A stretch of 64,000 nt of DNA from Tetragonia tetragonoides. Lineage: Eukaryota; Streptophyta; Magnoliopsida; Caryophyllales; Aizoaceae. This document shows positions 55,209-64,000 of the stretch, piece after piece. The translations under genes and the position numbers were made by a program. The notes beneath the pieces were generated by a model. That model saw only the letters and a list, made by a program, of their open reading frames with translations. It did no database searches and was not told where the DNA came from. How positions within the stretch are numbered: position 1 is the stretch's first letter; each line of letters starts with the position of its first letter. The stretch lies in the NCBI GenBank assembly GCA_038025085.1, contig CM076154.1:34886501-34950500 (forward strand). Reading direction: 5' to 3'.

Positions 55209-56359
55209 TCTAATTTAAAGTCTTGTTTGAATCAAAAAAAAATAAGCCAAATGGTGTAGTACTTTGTAACTTTCTTTCTTTCTTTTTAGGGTAGCCAAAT
55301 GGTGTACTTAGATTGTGTTCTTTATTATTTATTCAAAAAAAATTCAATTCCATACTGAATTCACTTAGGTATAAGAGAATATAATAATCCTTTTCTATCG
55401 AAAATGTAGGTGAGTTTACTAATTACCCATACTATATGAAGAAAAAGTGGAAAAAAAAAGTAAAGTCATTAATCATGTAAAGTCTTGGGAAGGCATATTC
55501 GAAATTATAGCATTTGAATACAATTGGATGTGGACATGCGGTACATATCTATTTTTGTCAAACAAGCTCGAATTTGAGATTTAAGGCAAGACTGACAAGA
55601 TTCTTCTCCATTGTGTTTATAGAACATGGATCAATTTCTTGCAAGCACCTATATTTGGTTGATTAATGACCATATCGGGAATAAGCTTGACCCTGTAATG
55701 GGGCCTGTAGCAAAGATAGACGACTATGGACTAGACAACGCCTTAAGGATCCAACTAACCCACTCCTCCTACAAGCATCCATACAAGTATCATCTTTAAA
55801 GTTCAAAAAATTAAGATATGTTTCAATGATTATTAGTATCATCCTATTATCTTGTGGTTGGGAGTTCGAAAAAAAATTATTTTTTAATTATTTTTTCTTA
55901 GTTGATCCTAATTTTTTAAAATTTTTAAATTAATAAATTTGTAAAAAAAATGGTTTTATTGTAAGTTTCGGTACGACAACAAAATATTCTCGGGGGAAAT
56001 TTGGGAGAAAAGGTAAATGGAATTGGGAACCCTCTTTTTTTCCATCTCTCACAAATCAGCCCCACATTTCCACTCCAGTTCCACCACCGTGAATCTCTTC
56101 TAAGACCACCGGTGTCGCCGCCCTCACAGGATCAAGTAGTGTCTACTCCATTTTCTCTCTCCTGGTTTGCCTCAATTTTCTCTCTTTCTCTCTCTCTCCT
56201 ATTTTTCTGCTCCATAACAAAATCCCAACTTTATTATTATCTTTGCTGCAATTCTCATCAAACCCATCAATTATTCTTTCATTCTAGGGCTTAATTTGAA
56301 CTAAATCGAATATCTGACCCAGATAAAAAGAAAGAATTTAACCCCAAAAGAAGAAAATC
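55209..56359. other. Intergenic and 5' leader of F-box copy 6
   Basis: AGCCAAATGGTGTA occurs at 55245-55258 and again at 55293-55306 around a CTTT-rich stretch. About 55850-55980 is AT-rich. From about 56040 the sequence matches the leaders of copies 1 and 7 (TTCCACCACCGTGAATCTCTTC), probably 5' UTR with an intron. No other gene. Confidence 0.5.
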
Positions 56360-58244
56360 ATGAATACTTTGTCAAAGGAGCATGAGGGTTTTTCAGGAGA
56401 ACAATTCATATGCGAAATTGAAAGAGATAGAGATAGGTTAAGTGATTTGCCTGATGAAATTCTTGTCCACATTTTGTCTTATTTGCACACTTTAGATGCT
56501 GTTAGAACTACTTTATTGAGTAGCAAATTTAGTGATCTTTGGACTTTGGTTCATAGCCTTCAGTTTGATGATGGTGATTGGAAATATGATTACAATAGGG
56601 CCAATAATGCACTTCAGTTTTCGCGATTCACGCAATTTGTACACAATGTGTTGAAACACCACAAGAGCCCCACAATCGACAATTTCGTTGTTCTGATAGG
56701 TTATGCTTTTTCTGTTACTAAAATGGACTTACAAGTGTGGATGAAATTTGTGTTAAGTAAACAAGCTAAGACATTGATATTCCAGGTCCGTCATATTACT
56801 ACCAATGAACTTTTGCCTCTACCTGCCTCTATTTTTAAGAGTCAATCTCTTGTTAGGCTTACCTTGTGTGATTGCAGTGTCAAAATCCCAAGTCGAGTTC
56901 ACATGGGGTCTCTAAGAAGTTTAGTGCTTGAATGTGTTGTTGTGAAAGAGGGCAACTTAAATGAATTCGCATCTGGCTGCCCCTTCCTTAGAGAACTTGT
57001 TCTCGATTATGTCCTAGGTGAAGGTGTTGGAGTTGTGAGCTTCTCTGCTCCAAGCGTTGAAAAGTTGGTAATCAGAGACTATCACGCAGAGCCATGGACA
57101 ATTAATTGCCCAAACATTACTACTTTGGAGCTTTTTGTTTATCTTAGTCATGTGGAAGTTATTAATGTTCAATCTGTTAGTCAACTTTCCATTGGCTTAT
57201 TCTGTTATCATAAGGCCAACAAAGAGGACGCTTATCAGCTTAAAAGGTTCCTGGAAGGGTTTCAAAGTCTTGAGGTTCTGACACTTACAGAAGACGCTAT
57301 ACTGGTGAGGAGTTCTCCTATTATTCTTGATTAGGAGGAACCCATTGCTCTTTGTTTAATCTTGGGATAGGGATAGTAGTAATGATAGTGATACCGATGC
57401 TGTTTTGGCTTCTATTGAAATATGGTTGCAAGATCATAATCATGTTGAGCACGAGAACAAAATGTCTTCTTGGGATCATTCTTGAATATATATGGTATAT
57501 CCCTTTTTGAATCAAGAAGAATGGGTATGAAACTGCGGTGAAGCTAAATTTGACAAATATCTGAAAAACACTGTTGTCCCGTACCTTTTTCTATTTGCCT
57601 TTGACTCTTTATTGTTCAGATAGTAAACTATTATATTATGAGTGAAGGAATAGATGAGATTACTAATAAGCTTCTTATTTTTGTTTCAGCAATTAACTTA
57701 TAATTTGGTGGTGAATGTGGGCTTTCCAAAAAATAGATGGAAGCGTGTTGTTTTGGAGTCGTCGATTCATGACACTAATATTGCAGGCATATGTAGTTTG
57801 GTTAGAAATTCACCATGTTTAGAGGAACTTGTCATAGATGTTACGTTTCACGAAAGGCTTCATTTGGGAGTGGTAGGTCTGCTAAGTATGTCAAGTTTAC
57901 TTGCGTGATTGCTTCAAGTTTCACTTGTAACGTTGAAATATTTCATGTCATATCAGGATACCGATGTAGTCTCTCAAGAGGCTTGTTTTCCTTGTGTGGC
58001 CCCATATCTCAAACTTGTCTCTATGCATGGGTATGTGAATCCTTGGTATAGTCAGTTTCGATTGGTTGAGTTTCTGCTCAAGAGTGCTGTCAACTTGGAG
58101 GAATTCACAATTTTCTCTACGAGATTTTCCACCTCAAGAGGGAAAACTTTAGCAAGGGAGCGGAAATTTGTCAAGCGATTATCAACGGTCTTAAGGGCAT
58201 CAAAAAATGCCAGGGTTGTGTTTGAATCATATTACCACAAGTGA
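56360..58244 (+). CDS. F-box/LRR/FBD protein, copy 6 (intact)
   Basis: About 471 aa from exons 56360-57304, 57690-57872 (183 bp) and 57957-58244; GT-AG, phase 0. The F-box is at about residues 26-62 (DRLSDLPDEILVHILSYLHT...). LRRs include SLVRLTLCDCSVKIPSRVHM and the CPFLRELVLDYVLG repeat. The FBD in exons 2-3 shows NRWKRVVLESS, LEELVIDVTF and LKLVSMHGYVNP. The F-box would bind SKP1 of an SCF ubiquitin ligase and LRR/FBD would select an unknown target. It has no internal lesion, and donors and acceptors are canonical. Family members are numerous and fast-evolving in plants, so no individual name is given. Confidence 0.9.
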
Positions 58245-59536
58245 ATCAGAGGTACTTTTTCCTTTTCCTTTTCATTTTTGTTAATTTTTGAGTTCCTCAA
58301 TGTCAATTACCTGAAACTATGTGGCATGCATAAACGGGAAGATACATTTATGTGCACAAAGGGTCCATATTTGGTATATTTCTGCATACAACTGGTCAAC
58401 ACACAGAGTGTGGTTATGTACCTCAACTGTGGTGCATGGCTATGATGTTATGCTCTGGTTGAAGTAAGTTTGAAAACAATAACATTATGATGTTAAATTT
58501 TGATCATTAATGGTTGTGAGTATAATTTGTTTTACATTTTTGTTAAGGAATGTGAACATAATGAAAGAAGCATTATTATGATATTAATATAAAAAGTCAA
58601 AGAGGGCAACAACTCAATGTAAAGTTGGTAATAACAGTCAGTTTCCCTCATGGAGTCTCCTCAAACAAGGTAAAAATATACTGTATCCTTCTTTCAATAT
58701 AGTCGAAGACATTGCCTAGAATAATGAACCTAGTCAGGCAATGTGGAGGCAACAAGAGGTTGCTTACATATTATAGGGTAAGTAAACTTATTTTGTACTT
58801 TTTGATATAGGAACATGATTGGTGTTCGTGTCTTTGATCCATAATCTTGTAATGAATGGCAGAGGCTCTTTGGCTATAAGAAAAACACAGTAGTTTGATC
58901 TTAATGCAATGCTCGAAAGGGGAGTTGACAAAGATAGTTTTTCACTTTTTCTGTAGGTTGGCCTATTTGCGAGAGTGAGCTGGGCCATGTTACAGTTAAT
59001 TATTAGGTTGTTCTGTGGGGAATGAGGTTACTTCTGGCTGGGGTGTTTTCACTTGTAACCTTGTTTGAACTATTTCTCCATAAGAAATGATGTTACTGGT
59101 AAAAAACAGAGGAGTTTGCTTTCATATAAAGTGAATTTTAATCAGTGAAAGCCGGGTGCATCAGTGCAAGTTTGGCTACATATCTTTTGATCAGTAATAA
59201 CTCATGATATTTGGCAATGGATGTTAATAATGAAAGGTCAAAATGATAACAGTGTGTAAACATTCCCGGTACTTTCCATGTTGCTAGTTCTTTTATGTAA
59301 TGGTTTCTATGCTTCGATTAGCTGAATATCGTACATTTTCTTTTGTAGTATAATCACGATTTGTTAATACTCACTTTATGGCAGGGGATTGGGGAACCTG
59401 CACATATACGGATATGTGAGTCTGTGACAATGTTTTTTAGGGCACGTGCATCCTGGACACCTACAGATTATGTAACAATGTTTGGACTTCCATCTAACAA
59501 AGTGTGTTGTTCAATTTCATTCCCCCACCCCTTTTA
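58245..59536 (+). other. 3' flank of F-box copy 6 (duplicated unit)
   Basis: No gene. Shares blocks with the other units: CTTGTAATGAATGGCAGAGG at about 58845 (also about 42975), GCAATGCTCGAAAGG at about 58906 (also about 63829) and GGCAATGGATGTTAATAATG near 59212. Confidence 0.6.
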
Positions 59537-59760
59537 GGCACAAATGGAAGAGTCATATTGAGGAGCGATTCAAAACAAGCAGTTACTGTGTTGGATCGTC
59601 AAGTGCCAGAAAGGGATATTGTTTTTACTAAACCACTGGAATGCAGGGCAAACATGATGACTGAAGATTGAAGAGCTTGAGATTCCCCATTGTATGAGAC
59701 AAACAAACAAACAATGTTGCTGACTCTAATTCTAAAGAGTTGTAGTAATTTGGAGTTGAA
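59537..59760 (+). pseudogene. RNase-H-like remnant, LINE-derived
   Basis: The frame reads GRVILRSDSKQAVTVLDRQ, aligning with VIVESDSKKAVEVLMKR of the frame at 54525-55208, then LECRANM against MECKTLM, and stops at 59671. After a frame change HCMRQTNKQ and NVADSNSKE match HCLRESNMVADS. It is the central and C-terminal RNase H region, degraded. It lies 1.3 kb after F-box copy 6, a spacing similar to the remnant after copy 3. Confidence 0.55.
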
Positions 59761-60022
59761 TCTGTTTAACGTACTATATCTATTTCTTCTCATATCTTCT
59801 ACCCCTTTTCTTTGTTTTCTGGATAGACGTCTACCATTATTGTTTTTGGATTTGCTTAAATTTGTTGATGAGGCTGTTGAGCAAGCAAACAAACCTGTGA
59901 CTTAAACTTTTATGGTTTTTATGCATCTTTACCTAAAAAGAAAAGTTGTGGCATATGAGTACGAGCTGCTTAATCTGTGGAGAGACCAGATCTTATGTTC
60001 GATTTTCTGTCCTAGAGAAGTA

Positions 60023-60277
60023 CTTCCGTCGTTTTGGAAAAATTGTAACATTTATTTTTTGAAGGTCAAACTTTATAAACTTTGACCATTGATTTCAGAA
60101 AAAATTAAAGTATTTACAATGTAAAAATATTATCGTTGAATTCGATTTAATTAGTAATTTCGGAAAATCTACTTTTTATAGTTTATGTATTCATATAAAC
60201 ACAAATATTTATGGGCAAACTAGTGCATTGAAGACCGTACAAAAGTAAATGTTAACATTTTTCAGAAACGAAGGGAG
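60023..60277. mobile_element. Stowaway-type MITE, 255 bp
   Basis: Inverted ends (CTTCCGTCGTTTTGGAAAAA and the inverse of the right end, CTCCCTTCGTTTCTGAAAAA) continue with NNGTAACATTT/NGTTAACATTT. TA flanks both sides (60021-60022 and 60278-60279). CTCCNTCCGT ends with a TA duplication are typical of Tc1/mariner-related Stowaway MITEs. AT-rich and non-coding. Confidence 0.8.
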
Positions 60278-60400
60278 TAATTTACAACAGAAAATAATTA
60301 AGATGGAAATCTACCATCAGTCTCAATGTTATTGAGGAAGCTAGGTAGCATAAAAGCCATTACATAAACATGGAACTTTAACATTCCATGCCTACATGAA

Positions 60401-60779
60401 GAGGGTGTCCACATAGGCTCGGGATTTCACAAGACTCGCGGTTTTTTTTTTTTCCATCGACAGGCATAAGTCGCTGCCCGGAACATCGACTATCATTGAG
60501 GTAAGACGTTGTCCATAACAACGGCTTTCCTTTACCAAAATCGATGTTGCTGACAGCGACTTATGCTTGCCTGTGTCAAATGGGGAAGTGTTGAGCGAGA
60601 AGGCGTCAACAAAAGTCGCCAACATGGACAGCCATTTTTGCATGTTTAAGTCGCTATGGTGGTTAGCGGCTTATTGCCAACTAAAAATCGCCATCCCCCT
60701 TGGCGAATTTGGCTGCTGAGCGAAAAAAAAATATTATGGTTCGTGAAATCTCGAGACTACGTCACATATGGACACCCTT
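60401..60779. mobile_element. 379 bp MITE with hairpin interior
   Basis: Inverted ends (GAGGGTGTCCACAT... and the inverse AAGGGTGTCCATAT...) continue to a second matching block (GATTTCACAAGACTCGC against GATTTCACGAACC). ATGAA flanks both sides (60396-60400 and 60780-60784), a likely 5 bp target duplication. Inside are inverted pairs of CATAAGTCGCTG/CAGCGACTTATG and TCGCTATGG/TTAGCGGCTTA. That design, and the GTCGCTG core, recall the hairpin arrays of the PMD element at 19876-24350. Confidence 0.75.
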
Positions 60780-60784
60780 ATGAA

Positions 60785-61386
60785 AAATACTTTCTAATCC
60801 AACCTAATTTGGGTAATACTTTGTAAATTACCTCATTTTGAATAAATCATTCGACAACTACTGTATTTATTACCATCGGAATTTGTAGGAAGTTTGACAA
60901 CTATTACACCTTCCACACACTGACACACACCCTCTCTCTTCTTATGTGCAAGAAATTTGAAATTTAAAACCAGTCCATATATATTCTCCACAGACCACAC
61001 TCGCTCTTTGTTTGACAAGCTCCATCAATATCATCTCACCACTTTCTCTTTGTCTCTGGTGCAGAGAGCCAGAAATCAGTCTCTCACCACAATCAGAATC
61101 AGCCCCAGGTTTGAGTTCCACTTCCAGCACCGTCAATCTCTTCGAGCGCCACGGCTGGAAAAGCAATTGCCTCTCCTGGTTTGGCAAATCTCTCATCTTT
61201 CTCAATTTCCTCTTTTCAAACAAATTGCCCCAACTATTTTTATTGTGTTTGCTGCAATTTTGATTCCTTGTGTGTGGAGCTTTAACTTTTATCTAAATTT
61301 ACAATACTGTATATGTACTTGGATTTCTCGAAGCTTTAAAATCTGACCCAAATAGAAGAAAATTACCCAAAAAAAGGAACAAAATC
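60785..61386 (+). other. Promoter and leader region of F-box copy 7
   Basis: CCATATATATTCTCC at about 60975 is a possible TATA box. From about 61060 the sequence matches the leaders of copies 1 and 6 (TTCCAGCACCGTCAATCTCTTC). Open frames on both strands here are leader sequence, not conserved proteins. Confidence 0.5.
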
Positions 61387-63276
61387 ATGAAGCTTAGGTC
61401 AGGGAAGCATACGGGTTTAGGGGAATGCATAGGTGATGAAATTGAAAGAGATAGGTTAAGTAAATTACCAGATGAAGTGCTTGTGCACATTTTGTCCTTT
61501 TTGCCTACTGAAGAAGCTGTTAGAACTTTACTGCTTCGCCCATTTGGTAACCTCTGGACTTTGGTTCCTAGCCTTAAGTTTTACTATGATGATGATCTGG
61601 TTCCAAGCATTTCCGATGATGATGTGGACTATGAATCACGTTTCACGCAATTTGTACACAACATATTGATTCTTCACAAAAGACCCACCATTGATGAATT
61701 CGTTGTTCATTCGGAACGGGATGTTATGGACCTCGATGTATGGATGAGATTTGTGTTAAGTAAACAGGCTAAGGGATTGACACTTAGTGTCTGCGGGCAA
61801 ACTGGGACCATTGGCATTGCCCCTACTTGTATCTTTACGAGTCAATGTCTCGTTACCCTTAAGTTGGTGAACTGGGTTCTTATATTCCCAACTCCAGTTT
61901 ACATGGCATCTCTTAAAACATTAAAGCTCCGATATTGTTCCGTGGACGATGATGACAACTTCAATCGATTTCTATCATGTTGCCCCTCTCTTCAAGAACT
62001 TAAACTCAAGTATGTCTTTCAAGATAGCGATTGTATCGAACTTTTGTCCTTCTCTAATCCCAGCATTAAAAAATTGAAAATCAGGGAGGATGCCATATCA
62101 TTTCCACCATTTACAGTCAATTGCCCAAACCTAAAGACTTTAGTGTTTTTTGTGGATCTTTATGAGGTTGAAGTTATTAATGCTCCATCTGTTTGTGAAC
62201 TCTCCATTGGCTATTTCGATCATGGTCATCTCGAAGAAGCTCAACGGTTTAAAACGTTTCTGGAGGGGTTTCAAAGTCTTGAGGTTTTGAACCTCACAGA
62301 GGAGGCTGTTATGGTGAGTTCTTTTTTCCAAAATTCTTTCTTAAGAGCAGCCCAATGCATTTTAATTTGTTTTATTTTTCGACACTAATATTGTTTTGGT
62401 TTCTGTTGGAAAATATTTTGAGTTCATGATTACAATCATGTTTCTAAGTGTCAGCACTACTGTACCAGAAAATGTCATATTGGGGGTGTTGGATTTATGT
62501 TATTAAAAAGAAAGATGGTTATCATATATTCATGATATGTCCCTTCTTGAATCACAAACAATCTATAGAAGAGCTGTGAAAATGAAACTCAACTCGACGA
62601 GTGAATTGGACAACATTACGTTCCCTGCATCTTTTTTGATATGGTTTTGAGTCTTTTGACTATTTATCACTTAGACACTAAGCTATTATTTTACGATTGA
62701 AGGAGTAAGAGATATTACTAATATGCTTATCATTTTTGTTTCAGCAATTTACTTATAATGTGGTGGCGAATGTGGACTTCCCACAAAATAGATGGAAGCG
62801 TGTTGTTTTGGAGACATCAATTAAGGACAATTATATAGGCATCTGTAGTTTGGTTGCAAATTCACCATGCTTGGAGGTACTTATAATACATGCTCGCCCA
62901 CACAGATTCTGGGGCTCCAAACTGAAAGAGGTAGGTTGTTTAGAAACTTCAAGCTTACTTGCAGGAATTGTTCAGCTTTCACTTACAACACTGAAAATTC
63001 ATGTAATACCAGGATATCGATAGGGTCTCTCAAGAGGCTTCTTGTCCTTGTGTGGCAAGCCAGCTCAAAATTGTCTCAATGCATGAGTATAAGGAACCTT
63101 ATGATGCTCAGCTTCGATTAGTAGAGTTTCTGCTCCAGAGTGCTGTTAACTTGGAAAAAATGATGTTCTTCCCCAAACGGAGCAATCGCTTAACTTCAGC
63201 TGAGAAGGAAAAGTTTGTCAAGCATATATTGAACTTCTCAAGGGCCTCAACAAAGGCAATAATTATGTTTGAATGA
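61387..63276 (+). CDS. F-box/LRR/FBD protein, copy 7 (intact)
   Basis: About 458 aa; exons 61387-62313, 62745-62930 (186 bp) and 63013-63276, GT-AG, phase 0. The F-box is at about residues 22-58 (DRLSKLPDEVLVHILSFLPT, with EEAVRTLLLRPFGNLW). An acidic linker (DDDLVPSISDDDVDYE) is longer than in other copies. LRRs include CPSLQELKLKYVF. The FBD has RWKRVVLETSIKDN, SQLKIVSMHEYKEP and STKAIIMFE-stop. Predicted SCF substrate receptor acting in the nucleus or cytoplasm. No lesion is visible. Exons 2-3 are most similar to copy 5, which also has TSIKD(T/N)YIGI. Confidence 0.9.
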
Positions 63277-64000
63277 GACCATGAGAATCGAATTAGAGGT
63301 ATTGTCTGGATATTTTATTTATGGAGTTCCACAATGTCAACACCATCAAAGTACTTGACCCGCACACACAAAAATTATGTATTGCTATGATCCATTTATG
63401 GGTACAATTACTCGACCTCATTTGTACCTCTTGGTTATGGGCATGGTCATTCACATGACATAAAGATTGAAGTAATTAAGCTTTGCAAGTTTGTTCAAAG
63501 TTTGGTATTTGTTTGTTGTTGTCATGTAGGTCAATGTTGTTTTTCTTGTAGTGGTGATGTAGGAAACTTGGTAAGACCTTCCCTGTGACATTGGTCAGTT
63601 TCCTCCTGGACTTAGCTCAATTAAGTGTCGTGAAATATGCCGCCCTTCTAGGATAGCATAATGAACCTAGCCAGGTGAGTGGTGACTTTGGAGACAACAA
63701 GAGGTCTCTTTTGTAGGCCAAGTAGGCTTGTTTTGTGATATAGGAAATAGGAATCTGTCGTCTTTGATCCACAATCTTGTAATTATGACAGAGGTAAGAC
63801 GATAGTAGTTTGATTGTTATGCAATGCTCCGATGCTCGAAAGGAGAGTTGACTTGGATCATGGACCCATGGACTTATACAAGTTTGTCTGTAGGTTGGCC
63901 ATGTGCATGAGTTCGCTGGGCCATGTCAAAGTTAGCAGTGGGTTGTTATGTGGTTATAAATTATAATTAGTGTGGGGAATGAGATGACCTCAGGGGTTTG
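63277..64000 (+). other. 3' flank of F-box copy 7 (duplicated unit)
   Basis: No gene. Repeats the unit's 3' flank: CTTTGATCCACAATCTTGTA at about 63762, GCTCGAAAGGAGAGTTGAC at about 63835 and GTTGGCC...GCTGGGCCATGT at about 63893-63928, the last also seen near 58960-58990. The window ends inside this flank. Confidence 0.6.

Overview
This is nuclear DNA from a flowering plant, very probably a eudicot. The evidence is intron-containing F-box/LRR/FBD genes, an egg-cell-secreted EC1-type gene, RING-H2 genes, a plant-mobile-domain (PMD) gene, and plant Copia, L1, SINE and MITE elements. The species cannot be fixed by eye; MITEs rich in GAACTGAAC might suggest Caryophyllales, but that is a guess.

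The backbone is a cluster of seven paralogous F-box/LRR/FBD genes with one three-exon plan: a long first exon of about 0.9 kb carrying F-box and LRRs, a 180-186 bp second exon, and a 260-290 bp third exon ending in ...STKARIVF. All introns are phase 0. Six copies lie on + (starting near 3023, 16226, 25142, 40574, 56360 and 61387) and one on - (9797-11448). Three read as open (25142, 56360, 61387), although the 25142 copy has lost its usual splice donor. The other four carry frameshifts, deletions or stops. Homology extends beyond the genes into 5' leaders, introns and up to 3 kb of 3' flank. The first two copies form a large head-to-head-out inverted duplication (about 2.7-6.6 kb and 7.6-11.5 kb).

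Other host-type genes: an intact EC1-like gene at 46099-46500 (-) and its deleted pseudogene at 14030-14373 (-); an intact three-exon RING-H2 gene at 47792-48338 (+); and a RING-H2 gene at 30945-31841 (-) split by one in-frame TAG.

Mobile DNA fills the gaps. A 4.5 kb TIR element (about 19876-24350) carries a five-exon PMD gene and arrays of GCCGCTGTGGGC hairpins, with no recognisable transposase. A full-length but decayed L1-type LINE (33080-40081, -) has a 17 bp target-site duplication and sits inside an older MITE. A Copia-type gag/protease-only element forms an exact LTR-gag-LTR-gag-LTR array (48630-53730) bracketed by the 5 bp repeat AATGA. There are also a SINE with an 18 bp target duplication (2451-2655), a 3' remnant of another LTR element (about 12640-13474), and several MITEs. 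Six dispersed remnants of a LINE RNase-H region or related LINE sequence are also seen.

The F-box products would act as SCF substrate receptors, the RING proteins as E3 ligases and EC1 in gamete interaction. No operon-like cooperation is implied. The window records tandem and inverted duplication, decay and repeated transposition.
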